Assembly: GCA_900290365.1 (NCBI GenBank)
Contig: OMOE01000110.1
Coordinates: 9,967 to 59,590 of the forward strand
DNA: 49,624 nucleotides
Reading direction: 5' to 3'
From: Syntrophobacter sp. SbD1
GTDB taxonomy: Bacteria; Desulfobacterota; Syntrophobacteria; Syntrophobacterales; Syntrophobacteraceae
Below the pieces are notes generated by a model that was not told where the DNA came from, searched no databases, and saw only the letters and a list, made by a program, of their open reading frames with translations. The first letter of the stretch is position 1; each line of letters begins with the position of its first letter. Below, in pieces: positions 25,937 to 34,804 of this stretch. The translations under genes and the position numbers were made by a program.

Positions 25937-26715
25937 ATCCCGTCCAGTCCCTTGGCGCTTACGCATTGGGGCGGGTATTTTCCGCGGGCCGCCTGGGAAT
26001 GTTTTTTATCTACACCATTCGTGGAATCGTCCGTCCGCCGGGAAAATTCTGGCCCACAGTAAAGCAGATCGAGTTCATCGGTACGAAGTCACTCCTCGTC
26101 ATAGGCTTTACCGCAGCTTTCACCGGAATGGTGCTCGCTCTCCAGGGCTACCATACCTTGACCAAGTTCGGGTCCGAAGGCTGGTTGGGGTCTGCCGTCG
26201 GACTGTCGCTGATACGCGAACTCGGGCCCGTTCTTTCCGCGCTCATGGTGACGGGCAGGGCCGGATCGGCAACAGCCGCTGAAATCGGCATAATGAGGAT
26301 CGAAGAACAGATAGACGCCCTTGAGTGCATGGCGATCGATCCTTTTTCCTATCTTATTACGCCCCGATTCATCGCAAGCATGGTTTGCCTGCCGCTGCTT
26401 ACCGCCTTTTGCGACGTTGTTGGAATTTTTGGCGGCTTTATCATTGGAGTGGGCTTATTAGGAGTAAATGGCGGAGCTTTTTGGGACAGTCTTATTTCAA
26501 GCGTGGACTGGGGCGATCTATACATGGGGCTTGTCAAGTCCGTCTGCTTCTCCATTCTTATAGTATGGGTATGCACCTATAAGGGGTTTTATGCCGGCGT
26601 GGACGAAGGCAGCTTCGGCCCTGAACAGGTGGGACGGGCCACCACCAATGCTGTTGTGATGGCATCGATAGCTGTGCTTATAAGCGATTATGTAATTACC
26701 TCGATCTTGCTTTGA
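25930..26715 (+). CDS. mlaE: MlaE-like ABC permease
   Basis: A 261-aa inner-membrane permease of the MlaE family with five or six membrane segments. The central signature (ELGPVLSALMVTGRAGSATAAEIG and RIEEQIDALECMAIDPFSYLITPR) is the hallmark that couples the permease to its ATPase. It lies about 100 bp downstream of the ATPase gene and 24 bp upstream of the MCE gene, fitting one complex for lipid transport. Confidence 0.96.
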   Translation: MVNPVQSLGAYALGRVFSAGRLGMFFIYTIRGIVRPPGKFWPTVKQIEFIGTKSLLVIGFTAAFTGMVLALQGYHTLTKFGSEGWLGSAVGLSLIRELGPVLSALMVTGRAGSATAAEIGIMRIEEQIDALECMAIDPFSYLITPRFIASMVCLPLLTAFCDVVGIFGGFIIGVGLLGVNGGAFWDSLISSVDWGDLYMGLVKSVCFSILIVWVCTYKGFYAGVDEGSFGPEQVGRATTNAVVMASIAVLISDYVITSILL

Positions 26716-26739
26716 TAAACGGGCAAAAAGGAAAATTGA

Positions 26740-27204
26740 ATGGAACCGGAACGAAAGCGGTTAGAGTTCGGCGTTGGTCTTTTCCTGATAATCGGAGTGT
26801 TTTGCCTGGGGTATCTTTCTTTTAGTCTCGGGAACTTAAGCATCGGCAATAGCCGCTATGAGCTGGTCGCCGCATTCCCCACGGTCTCCGGATTGAAAAA
26901 CAAGGCCCAGGTCACCATGGCAGGAGTTGGAATAGGTGAAGTTAAAAGTGTCCGGCTAAAGGACAGCCACGCCGAAGTCACCCTGAGCATAAATAAGAAT
27001 GTCAAACTTGAGGAAGACTCAATCGCCAGCATAAAAACCATGGGCATCATCGGGGATAAATATGTGTCGATAACACCCGGGGCCTCTGAGTCTTATATTC
27101 AAAACGGTGGGACTATACGTGAAACTCAACCGCCGATTGATATCGAAAGTCTTATCTCCAAGTTTGTATTCGGTTCCATGGAGACAAAGAAGTCCGGTGA
27201 GTAG
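26740..27204 (+). CDS. mlaD: MlaD-like MCE-domain protein
   Basis: A 154-aa lipid-binding protein. One N-terminal membrane span (GVGLFLIIGVFCLGYLSFSLG) is followed by a single MCE domain with YELVAAFPTVSGLKNKAQVTMAGVGIGEV and TMGIIGDKYVSI. MlaD forms a hexameric ring on the MlaE permease and handles phospholipid. The length is normal for short MCE proteins. No mlaC or mlaB is visible in the window, so other partners must lie elsewhere or be missing. Confidence 0.94.
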   Translation: MEPERKRLEFGVGLFLIIGVFCLGYLSFSLGNLSIGNSRYELVAAFPTVSGLKNKAQVTMAGVGIGEVKSVRLKDSHAEVTLSINKNVKLEEDSIASIKTMGIIGDKYVSITPGASESYIQNGGTIRETQPPIDIESLISKFVFGSMETKKSGE

Positions 27205-27229
27205 AGCCCGACAATCATAAGGAAATCGC

Positions 27230-28138
27230 ATGAAGATATTCGTTACCGGTGGAACTGGTTTTATCGGGAGCTATGTGACGAGGAGGCTTTCCGAATCAGG
27301 GCATGAGGTCTTGATACTTACCCGTTCCATGCAGAGGGCAAAGGAATCTGTCCCATGGGCAACCATCGTGGAAGGTGATCCCAAAAAACCAGGCGAATGG
27401 CAGCAACGGGTAGCGGAAACAGACGCGGCGATAAACCTTGCCGGAAGCTCTATTTTTACTTTCTGGACTGATTCGGCGAGAAAGGCCATTGTCGAAAGCC
27501 GTGTTCTTGCCACGCGTAATCTGGTGGATGCACTGGTTGCTTCGGGCAAAGAAAAGATTTTGATAAACGCATCGGCTGTCGGCTATTACGGAAGCCGTTT
27601 GGATGACGAGATTCTGAGTGAGGAAGCTCCTCACGGCTACGAATTTATGTCTCAGATCTGTGTGGAGTGGGAGGATGAGGCCAAAAAAGCTGCCCAGTCC
27701 GGAAACCGGGTTGCTCTTTGCAGGTTCGGCATAGTCCTGGGCAGGGGAGGGGGCGCTCTTTCAATGATGACGCCTGTTTTCCGCTACATGCTTGGAAGCT
27801 CCATAGGCAGCGGCAGGCAGTGGATGCCCTGGATCCACCAGGAAGATCTATTTAACATTATTTCTTTTCTTCTAAGTGAGAGTGGAATTTCAGGCCCTGT
27901 AAACTGTGTGTCTCCGAATCCTGTCAGGAATTCGGAATTTGCCAGGCTCCTGGCAAGGACTCTGGGCCGGCCGGTTGTGCTCCCATCGGTACCCGCTTTC
28001 TTGATGCGCACCATTCTGGGTGAGTTCTCAAACGTAGTACTCAAAGGTCAAAGGGCCGTTCCAAAAAAATTGATGGAAACCGGCTTTTCATTTAGATTTC
28101 CCACCTTGAACCAGGCCCTTGAAGACTTGACAAAGTGA
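27230..28138 (+). CDS. TIGR01777-type NAD-dependent epimerase/SDR
   Basis: A 302-aa extended SDR enzyme. The N-terminal NAD-binding motif is VTGGTGFIGSYVTRRL. The chain continues with AAINLAGSSIF, SAVGYYGS (the catalytic Tyr region) and the family-specific MPWIHQEDL. The C-terminal part carries VNCVSPNPVRNSEFARLLA. The TIGR01777 group is often found beside membrane or cell-division genes, and the substrate is unknown. It follows the MCE gene by 25 bp on the same strand and may be part of the operon. Confidence 0.93.
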   Translation: MKIFVTGGTGFIGSYVTRRLSESGHEVLILTRSMQRAKESVPWATIVEGDPKKPGEWQQRVAETDAAINLAGSSIFTFWTDSARKAIVESRVLATRNLVDALVASGKEKILINASAVGYYGSRLDDEILSEEAPHGYEFMSQICVEWEDEAKKAAQSGNRVALCRFGIVLGRGGGALSMMTPVFRYMLGSSIGSGRQWMPWIHQEDLFNIISFLLSESGISGPVNCVSPNPVRNSEFARLLARTLGRPVVLPSVPAFLMRTILGEFSNVVLKGQRAVPKKLMETGFSFRFPTLNQALEDLTK

Positions 28139-28261
28139 GTTCTGCGGCCTCTTTGAACCAGGGACGGTCAAGAGAACAAAACCATGGGCAGCTAATTCGT
28201 TATTTTCAAACTCTTCCTCACTCAGTATCATATTCTCAAAACAGGTCTGTACGATGCACAA

Positions 28262-28322
28262 TTAATACTGATTTGGTAGAGTTATGTACTGAAGTGCTAG
28301 TCTTAGGTTAAATCAGTATTTA
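28262..28322. repeat. Inverted repeat upstream of cspA promoter
   Basis: Arms TTAATACTGATTT and AAATCAGTATTTA, 12 of 13 positions complementary, 35 nt apart. They are AT-rich and located just upstream of the -35 box, so they may bind a regulator or belong to a longer DNA structure. Confidence 0.7.
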
Positions 28323-28336
28323 GGTAATTAATCACT

Positions 28337-28365
28337 TGACATTCTTCATTTTCTTTTGTAGGGAT
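28337..28365 (+). promoter_or_regulatory. Promoter candidate for cold-shock gene
   Basis: A -35 hexamer TTGACA (28337-28342) is followed after 17 nt by TAGGGA. The -35 is perfect, the -10 poor. This would give a 5' leader of about 140 nt before the CSP start codon. Confidence 0.45.
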
Positions 28366-28511
28366 TTTTCATTAGGGGAGCTTGTTGTTCGGTCCTTAGC
28401 GGCAAGCGGCCTGGATCGGACCGCAAAAAAGTGGAGTTTTGCAAGGATTGCTCGAAGTAGCGAAACTGCAAGCAATGGAACCGGGACCAGCGAAAGAAAG
28501 GAATTGGAGAG

Positions 28512-28715
28512 ATGTCGGAAGGCCGAGTGAAATGGTTCAACGACAAAAAGGGCTATGGCTTTATTGAAACCAATGATCAGGGTGACGTTTTCGTCCACTA
28601 CAGTGCCATTTCGTCCGAAGGATTTCGCTCTTTGAGTGAGGGAGAGCGCGTGAGTTTCGACGTGGAACGTGGACCAAAAGGACCGCAAGCGGTTAACGTC
28701 AAGAAACTTGTTTAA
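28512..28715 (+). CDS. cspA: Cold-shock domain protein
   Basis: A 67-aa single-domain RNA chaperone. The start reads [22 protein letters not shown]1 (KGYGFI) and RNP2 (VFVHYSAI) are intact, and the end reads [11 protein letters not shown]. The length is normal for CspA-family proteins. GGAGAG precedes the ATG, and a strong terminator follows at 28787-28811, so the gene is monocistronic with its own leader. Confidence 0.96.
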   Translation: MSEGRVKWFNDKKGYGFIETNDQGDVFVHYSAISSEGFRSLSEGERVSFDVERGPKGPQAVNVKKLV

Positions 28716-29025
28716 CTAAATCGTTTAACAGCTTGGTCCGCAGGGCGGACAAGGTCTTGTCTGCGCGGAGTTGTGAAAAGGCAGTCGGCCGGGATTTTTC
28801 CGGCCTTTTTTATTTGGAGGGCGCGGAGAACCGGCAAAAGAGAAGGCGACAAAAGAGAAGGCTGCACGCGGAGGCGCGGAGGGCGCGGAGAAAGAATTGA
28901 GGCGCTTGGTGCGCCTTTTCATATGGTTTCAAGGTGTCCCGCAGGGACATGAATAACTGTCTTTGCTTTTCTCCGCGATCTCCGCGTCTCCGCGTGCCAC
29001 CCGATCTGTTTTCCTCCGCGACCTT
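28716..29025. other. Convergent intergenic region with hairpins and repeats
   Basis: A 310-bp gap between cspA (plus) and the MBL-fold gene (minus). Besides the terminator listed separately, it has a hairpin GTCCGC-agg-GCGGAC at 28736-28750, a small hairpin GGCGC-ttggt-GCGCC followed by TTTT at 28901-28919, and two opposed runs of cgcggag-type repeats (about 28865-28890 and 28973-28996) that are inverse complements. Confidence 0.6.
28787..28811 (+). terminator. Intrinsic terminator of cspA
   Basis: Stem GGCCGG/CCGGCC with loop gattttt is followed directly by six T, 72 bp after the cspA stop. Confidence 0.9.
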
Positions 29026-29808
29026 CTATTCCAATTCGATGGCAGGGGCGAGATCGTCCTGTTTCCCCAGTTCGAAGCGTACGCATTCCCAGTTCGGTGA
29101 CTGTTGGAGCTTGCGGCAACTTTCCCGCACCAGGTCGGGGTGATTGTTGGTCTCGCTCAGATGGGCAAGGGTAACGCACCTCAGGTCTTCATGATACACC
29201 ACTTCAAGGAGATTGCAGGCGTCTTCGTTTGACAGATGGCCGTGGGCGCTCCTTATTCGTTGCTTGAGAAACCAGGGGTATGGGCCGTCGGTAAGCATGT
29301 TGACGTCGTGGTTGGCCTCAAGGACAAGGCCGTGACAGCCTTTCAACCTCACTTTGACCAGGTTTGTGGCTATTCCGAGGTCTGTACATATCCCAAGGCG
29401 CAGGCCATTGTTTTCGATGATGAACCCGGACGATTCTCCAGCATCATGTGAGGTGGCAAAGGGGTGAATTGCAAGGTCGCCGATTGTAAAGCTGCTTCCG
29501 GTCCTGAAGACGGTAACTGAAGCGCACTGGCCAATATTAGGGGGCAGATTTTCAAGGGTCCCTCTTGTCATGTAGACCGGCAGGTTGAACTTTCTGCTCA
29601 AGGTTCCGGCGGCGCTGACATGATCACTATGTTCATGGGTTAGCAGGAGCGCATCAAGATTTTTTGCCTGCACCGGCGTTTTTGCAAGACGGCCCACAAG
29701 TCCCTTGCAGGTGGTCCCCGCATCGACAAGAACCCGTGTCTTTTCACTGCATACCAGGATCGAATTACCCCGGGAGCCGCTTGCAAGCACCTGGAAAAGC
29801 AGGGACAT
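29026..29808 (-). CDS. WalJ/YycJ-like metallo-beta-lactamase-fold protein
   Basis: A 260-aa MBL-fold hydrolase. The metal-binding motif is LTHEHSDH, followed by later His/Asp residues in ATSHDAGES and EANHD and a His in RSAHGHLSNEDA. The N-terminal LASGSRGNSILV is the mark of YycJ/WalJ proteins, which are linked to DNA/phosphodiester metabolism. It is the last gene of the minus-strand cluster after the M16 peptidase, 18 bp away. The substrate is not shown by the sequence. Confidence 0.92.
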   Translation of the reverse strand: MSLLFQVLASGSRGNSILVCSEKTRVLVDAGTTCKGLVGRLAKTPVQAKNLDALLLTHEHSDHVSAAGTLSRKFNLPVYMTRGTLENLPPNIGQCASVTVFRTGSSFTIGDLAIHPFATSHDAGESSGFIIENNGLRLGICTDLGIATNLVKVRLKGCHGLVLEANHDVNMLTDGPYPWFLKQRIRSAHGHLSNEDACNLLEVVYHEDLRCVTLAHLSETNNHPDLVRESCRKLQQSPNWECVRFELGKQDDLAPAIELE

Positions 29809-29826
29809 CGGGCCGTATCCTCTGAT

Positions 29827-31086
29827 TTAAGATTCGATGTCCACAGGGCCATAGAGCATCGAGGCCATTTTATCCGGGCTGTAAACAGTGCGGAACCATG
29901 TCTGTATTTCTTCGGAGGTAATCGAATTTATTTTGTTTTCGATTTCTTCAAAAGGAACGTAGCGGCCGAACAGAAACTCATTTTTTGCAAGCCGGTTCAT
30001 GCGATAATCGTTGCTCTCGGCATTAATGTACATATTGCCTTTGATATATTCCTTGGCTGATCTGAGTTCGGCCTCAGGAATGGGATCCCGGGCGAGAATT
30101 GAGAGCTGCTCGTTAATCAGGCGCTGGACTTCCCGAACATTCTCCGGAGAAATACCTGCGTAGATGCCGAGCATTCCGGAATCTTCATGACTGTGAGAAA
30201 AAGAATAGACTGAATAGGCCAAGCCGCGTTTTTCCCTGATTTCCTGGAAAAGGCGGCTGCTCATGCTGCTCCCGAGTATGACATTGAGCAGATGTGAGGC
30301 GAAACGCGTTTCTTCGGTCTGTGAAGTCCCCCGCATGCCGATTACCAGGTGGACCTGTTCGAGGTCTTTTTTAACTACCTTGGAGAAGAAATTACACTCC
30401 GGAGGATGGCGCTCAGGCAGCAGGCTCGAGGTGTTGAGCGTTTCCATGGCAGGGGCGATAAGGTCGAGAAAGTTTTGGTGTTCGAGATTTCCGGCTGCCG
30501 ATATTACAATTCTTCCAGGGTTGAAACGGTGGGTTATATAGTCGATCATTTCCTTGCGATTGGCCTTTTCAACGGTTTCAACCGACCCATAGATAGGCAA
30601 TCCAAGCGGGTTTTGATTCCAGAAATCTTGCTGGAACAGTACATGGATGAACTCATCGGGTGTGTCTTCGACCATCCGGATTTCCTGGACAATGACACTT
30701 TGCTCGCGCTCTATCTCCGCAGGGTCAAAAACCGATTGGAGAAAGAGGTCCGAAAGAAGATCGGTCAGCAACGAAAGGTGAGAAGCAAGGACTTTGGCAT
30801 GAAAACAGACGTTCTCCTTGGATGTGAAGGCGTTGGCAAAACCGCCCACCGAATCGAATTCCTTGGCGATGTCGAGAGCGCTTCTACGTTTTGTGCCTTT
30901 GAAAAGCATATGTTCGATGAAGTGCGTGATACCGCGCTCGACTGGGCTTTCATCGCGGGAACCGGCGTTTACCCAGATTCCGGTCGAAACCGAATGGGCG
31001 TATGGAATTTTTTCAGTGACTAGCCTGATCCCATTACGGAGAACCGTTTTCTGGTACAATTTGCCCCCTTGTAAATTTAAGGGCAT
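29827..31086 (-). CDS. M16 family zinc peptidase
   Basis: A 419-aa processing-peptidase-like zinc protease. The inverted zinc motif HFIEH appears in ITHFIEHMLFKGT, with the distal Glu expected about 75 residues on (ERE.SVIVQEI). The start NGIRLVTEKIPYAHSVSTGIWVNAGSRDE is typical of bacterial YmxG/M16B proteins, which are often found after pnp, as here. A TTG codon at KLYQK preceded by AAGGGGG is an alternative start. Confidence 0.94.
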   Translation of the reverse strand: MPLNLQGGKLYQKTVLRNGIRLVTEKIPYAHSVSTGIWVNAGSRDESPVERGITHFIEHMLFKGTKRRSALDIAKEFDSVGGFANAFTSKENVCFHAKVLASHLSLLTDLLSDLFLQSVFDPAEIEREQSVIVQEIRMVEDTPDEFIHVLFQQDFWNQNPLGLPIYGSVETVEKANRKEMIDYITHRFNPGRIVISAAGNLEHQNFLDLIAPAMETLNTSSLLPERHPPECNFFSKVVKKDLEQVHLVIGMRGTSQTEETRFASHLLNVILGSSMSSRLFQEIREKRGLAYSVYSFSHSHEDSGMLGIYAGISPENVREVQRLINEQLSILARDPIPEAELRSAKEYIKGNMYINAESNDYRMNRLAKNEFLFGRYVPFEEIENKINSITSEEIQTWFRTVYSPDKMASMLYGPVDIES

Positions 31087-31197
31087 AATCCGCCCTTGAT
31101 TCCAGAATGCCTTTTTTGAGGAAAAAATCTAAAGTTGAAACTGCTCGAGTCCATCCGGAGCTTTCGGACGGACAGGAGCCTCATTAATATACTGCGG

Positions 31198-33297
31198 TCA
31201 ATTAGATTCTTTCTGTTCAGTGGGCAGCGCGGCTTTTCGGCTGAGCCGGATCCTGCCGTCCTTGTCGATATCGATAACCTTTACCAGTACCTGGTCACCT
31301 TCGTTGACAACATCGGTCACCTTTTGAACCCGCCTGTTTTCAAGTTGCGATATATGGATCAGGCCCTCGGTATTGGGCAGGATTTCCGCAAACGCTCCAA
31401 AATCGGTCACTCGAACTATCTTGGCCATATAGAGCGCTCCGATTTCCGGTTCCGTGGTAATACTCCTGATCTTCTGGATCGCTTTGTCGCATGCTTCGGC
31501 ATCAGGGCTCATTACAACGACTCGACCACTGTCGTCAATGTCGATTTTGGCTCCTGTTTCAGCGACGATGGCGCGTATCACTTTGCCTCCCGGTCCGATA
31601 ACCTCTCGGATCTTATCGGGATTGATCTGAATGGTCACCACCCTCGGAGCGTAAGGGGAAAGTTCGATCCTTGGTTTTTCTATGGCTTCCTTCATTTTTC
31701 CAAGTATATAAAGCCGTCCGGCCTTGGCCTGATCGAGAGCTTTTTTCAATATCTCACGGTTGACTCCGGATATCTTTATGTCCATTTGGAAGGCGGTGAC
31801 GCCTCTGTCGCTTCCCGTCACCTTAAAATCCATATCGCCAAGATGGTCCTCGTCACCCAGAATGTCCGAAAGGATGATGAATTCATCGCCTTCTTTGATC
31901 AGCCCCATAGCAATGCCCGCCACCGTGTCGACAACCGGCACTCCTGCGTCCATAAGTGCGAGGGATGCGCCGCAGACCGTCGCCATGGAACTCGATCCGT
32001 TTGATTCGAGCACTTCAGAGACAACTCGGATAGTGTAGGGGAATTCACCATTTTTAGGCAAAGAGGGTTTTATTGCACGTTCGGCGAGTGCTCCATGGCC
32101 GATTTCCCTGCGTCCCGGTCCTCTGAGGGGCTTGACCTCGCCGACCGAATAAGGCGGAAAGTTGTAATGGAGCATAAAGGACTTGAAACTCTCGCCGGCA
32201 AGGGCATCGATTTTCTGTTCGTCCGAAGATGAGCCAAGAGTAACAACGGCAATCACCTGCGTTTCGCCCCGGGTAAAAAGTGCCGAGCCGTGGGTTCGCG
32301 GCAATTTGCCGACCTCAATTGAAATAGGGCGAACCTGATCAAAAGCGCGTGAGTCGATTCTGCGGCGCTTCTGGACCATCATTGTTCGAACGACCTTCTT
32401 TTCAAGATCGTCAAGGATCGCCGAGATCTCTTTTTCCCTTCCCTCATAATCCGCAGCCAGCTCTTCTTTGACCCGCGTTTTGAGTTCTCTTTTCCGGTCG
32501 CGCCTGGCCATCTTATCGGCGACAGTCATGACTTCCAGCATCTCAACGGTGGCAAGATCCGAAATTCTTCCGACGAGGACCTCGTCGGTAACCACTTCGG
32601 GAGCAGCTTCCTTTGCGTTGCCGACCAGCTTCTGCAATTCGTCCTGGGCATCGACCACGGGCACTATGGCCTGGTGAGCGAACATGATTGCGTCGGCAAG
32701 GTCTTCTTCGGACACAAACTCGGCCCCGCCTTCAACCATTACGACAGCGTCGCGGGTCCCGGCCACAACGATATTCATGTCGCTTTCAACTAGCTGGCCG
32801 GCAGTGGGGTTGATGAGGAATTGGCCATTTACTCTGCCCACGCGTACGGCAGCAACAGGACCGCCAAAAGGAATGGAAGATACGTGCAAAGCTGCCGAAG
32901 CGCCGGTAAGGGCTACCACGTCAGGTTCATTTTCCATATCCACTGACATGACGGTGGCGACCACCTGGGTTTCATAAGCCCATTTTTTTGGGAAAAGCGG
33001 GCGAATGGGACGGTCGATAAAGCGGGAGGTCAAAGTCTCTTTTTCACTCGGCCGGCCGATTTCCCGCCTGAAAAAGCCTCCCGGTATACGACCGGCAGCA
33101 TAGCTCATCTCGTGATAATCCACCGAGAGCGGGAGGAAATCAATTCCTTCCCTTACCCGGTCCTCCTTTGTCGCGGCGACGAGCACAACCGTATCGCCAT
33201 ATCTCATCAGAATGGAGCCGCCAGCCTGTTTGGCCATCTCTCCGGTCTCAAATGTGAGGGGCCTTCCGCCAACCTCAACCTGTATTGTATGTTTCAT
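31198..33297 (-). CDS. pnp: Polyribonucleotide nucleotidyltransferase
   Basis: PNPase, 699 aa, normal length. It is a 3'-5' phosphorolytic RNase and a degradosome component. Two RNase PH domains (about residues 10-215 and 310-530) flank a helical domain. A KH domain follows ([16 protein letters not shown]), then a C-terminal S1 domain ([20 protein letters not shown]...GLIHISQL). It lies directly downstream of rpsO, the near-universal rpsO-pnp arrangement. Confidence 0.98.
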   Translation of the reverse strand: MKHTIQVEVGGRPLTFETGEMAKQAGGSILMRYGDTVVLVAATKEDRVREGIDFLPLSVDYHEMSYAAGRIPGGFFRREIGRPSEKETLTSRFIDRPIRPLFPKKWAYETQVVATVMSVDMENEPDVVALTGASAALHVSSIPFGGPVAAVRVGRVNGQFLINPTAGQLVESDMNIVVAGTRDAVVMVEGGAEFVSEEDLADAIMFAHQAIVPVVDAQDELQKLVGNAKEAAPEVVTDEVLVGRISDLATVEMLEVMTVADKMARRDRKRELKTRVKEELAADYEGREKEISAILDDLEKKVVRTMMVQKRRRIDSRAFDQVRPISIEVGKLPRTHGSALFTRGETQVIAVVTLGSSSDEQKIDALAGESFKSFMLHYNFPPYSVGEVKPLRGPGRREIGHGALAERAIKPSLPKNGEFPYTIRVVSEVLESNGSSSMATVCGASLALMDAGVPVVDTVAGIAMGLIKEGDEFIILSDILGDEDHLGDMDFKVTGSDRGVTAFQMDIKISGVNREILKKALDQAKAGRLYILGKMKEAIEKPRIELSPYAPRVVTIQINPDKIREVIGPGGKVIRAIVAETGAKIDIDDSGRVVVMSPDAEACDKAIQKIRSITTEPEIGALYMAKIVRVTDFGAFAEILPNTEGLIHISQLENRRVQKVTDVVNEGDQVLVKVIDIDKDGRIRLSRKAALPTEQKESN

Positions 33298-33377
33298 TTA
33301 TCTTCCTTTTTATCATAAAGATATTTCCGCCCTACCCAATTGGAAAGCGGCGAGTGCACAACAATTGCCCCCGGATT

Positions 33378-33647
33378 TCAGCGGCGCAATCCGAGTCGTT
33401 CGATCACAGTGTTGTAACGATCGACGCTCTTGCGCTTCAAATAATTAAGAAGCTGTCTTCGCTGCCCGACCAGTTTCAAAAGCCCTCTGCGCGAGTGGTG
33501 ATCTTTTTTATGGCTTTTGAAGTGCTCGGTCAAATAAGTGATCCTTTCACTGAGAAGAGCGATCTGCACCTCCGGAGAACCGGTGTCGGCGGGGTGCACT
33601 CTGAAATCGTCAATAACTTCTTTCTTCTTCTCTGGTGTCATTACCAC
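33378..33647 (-). CDS. rpsO: 30S ribosomal protein S15
   Basis: An 89-aa S15 that binds 16S rRNA early in small-subunit assembly. Conserved features are [15 protein letters not shown], the [30 protein letters not shown] core and a C-terminal [11 protein letters not shown]. In many bacteria S15 represses its own mRNA by binding the leader; the 218-bp leader upstream here contains a perfect hairpin. Confidence 0.98.
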   Translation of the reverse strand: MVMTPEKKKEVIDDFRVHPADTGSPEVQIALLSERITYLTEHFKSHKKDHHSRRGLLKLVGQRRQLLNYLKRKSVDRYNTVIERLGLRR

Positions 33648-33810
33648 GGCTGTTGTCCTCCTTTTGACAGGATAACAAGGATTAACTCTTTCCGGAGAGG
33701 CGAATCCCGTTGTTCATGTCTGAAATTAGCATACTGTTATGAAAAGTTCATTGCGGGCAGGGCCGAGCACTTCGACCCTGTGGCCAAGTGCAAGACCTCC
33801 TGCGCTTCGC

Positions 33811-33835
33811 GCCCGGATAACTGGTTTATCCGGGC
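33811..33835 (-). promoter_or_regulatory. Perfect hairpin in the rpsO leader
   Basis: A 10-bp perfect stem GCCCGGATAA/TTATCCGGGC with a 5-nt loop, located between the truB stop and rpsO. It has no T run, so it is unlikely to be a terminator. It could be an RNA processing site or part of an S15-binding leader. Confidence 0.55.
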
Positions 33836-33865
33836 TAACCATTCCCACTGGATAATGTTACTAGT

Positions 33866-34783
33866 TCAGAATGGGAATACCCGAAGACGGCGTGAGCCGC
33901 CCGGAGCTGAATTCGGCCACCATAAAGCAGCCAGCGTGTTCGTGTCTGTCACGATCCGCACTGCGCCGGACCAGGCGCAAAAGCACTCCTTTTGTTTATT
34001 TTCCCATTCAAGGTCGAGCTGTCCGTTTCTTAACCGTTCCAGGAACTTTTTATCTTCCATCAAAGCCGAAGGCAGATGAGAAAGAGCATCATTGAGGCCG
34101 ATAATTTCCGCTTCGGCAGGTGCAGCGGAAATCTGTTCCATTCGGGTTGCCCGCTCAAGTGTAAACGGTCCGACGCCGGTGCGTCTGAGGGCGCACAGGT
34201 GTGCCCCGCTTCCCAACTTCTGACCAATGTCCGAGGCAAGCTGTCTGATGTATGTGCCCTTTGAGCAGCAGACCTCGATTACAGCTTCGGGCCACTTGAA
34301 AGAGTGCAGCGCGATCGAGTGGATACATATCTCTCGCTCGGGCCGTTCCACCTCAATTCCCCTGCGGCTGAGTTCATAGAGCCGGTGTCCGTCAACCCTT
34401 GCGGCCGAAAACCTGGGAACCGTTTGCAGGCTTGCGCCTGAAAAAGTTTGTATTATATCGGTCAAATCATTCTCGGAAAAAGTGATGTCACTTTCTCTTA
34501 CCACCTTGCCGGTCCTGTCCAGGGTGTCGGTTTCCACCCCGAAATGCAGGGTCGATTGATAAACCTTGTTCAGGCTGGTGATCTGGTCGGCGGCCCTGGT
34601 CGCCTCGTTTATACATAGCACGAGCACCCCGGTGGCAAAAGGGTCGAGAGTCCCAGTGTGGCCGATCTTGCGGGGTGCGAGCAGCTTTTTTATTTTTGCG
34701 GCCGCCTTAGCCGAAGTTATTCCTTCGGGCTTATCCAATATGAGAATGCCGCCTTGCTGCGCTGCGATCATTTCCCGGTCCAA
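33866..34783 (-). CDS. truB: tRNA pseudouridine-55 synthase
   Basis: TruB makes pseudouridine 55 in the T-loop of tRNAs. The protein is 305 aa. The catalytic Asp lies in GHTGTLDPFATGVL near residue 44. Other family motifs are GILILDKPEGITSA, KVYQSTLHFGVETDTLD and CSKGTYIRQLASDIG. It sits in the classical nusA-infB-rbfA-truB-rpsO cluster, 218 bp upstream of rpsO. Confidence 0.97.
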   Translation of the reverse strand: MDREMIAAQQGGILILDKPEGITSAKAAAKIKKLLAPRKIGHTGTLDPFATGVLVLCINEATRAADQITSLNKVYQSTLHFGVETDTLDRTGKVVRESDITFSENDLTDIIQTFSGASLQTVPRFSAARVDGHRLYELSRRGIEVERPEREICIHSIALHSFKWPEAVIEVCCSKGTYIRQLASDIGQKLGSGAHLCALRRTGVGPFTLERATRMEQISAAPAEAEIIGLNDALSHLPSALMEDKKFLERLRNGQLDLEWENKQKECFCAWSGAVRIVTDTNTLAALWWPNSAPGGSRRLRVFPF

Positions 34784-34804
34784 TACAATGCTCCCGATTC
34801 AATC

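Larger units (their letters stand above)
28139..28511 (+). other. Long leader upstream of cold-shock gene
   Basis: A 373-bp gap before the CSP gene. It contains a 13-bp inverted repeat (28262-28274 and 28310-28322) differing at one position, a TTGACA -35 box at 28337-28342 with a weak TAGGGA -10 after 17 nt, and about 130 nt of leader before the start codon. A long structured leader is typical of cold-shock genes. Confidence 0.55.

Noticed and set aside
31135..32004. 289-aa plus-strand open frame
   Set aside because: It is antisense to pnp; long antisense frames are expected in conserved GC-rich genes.
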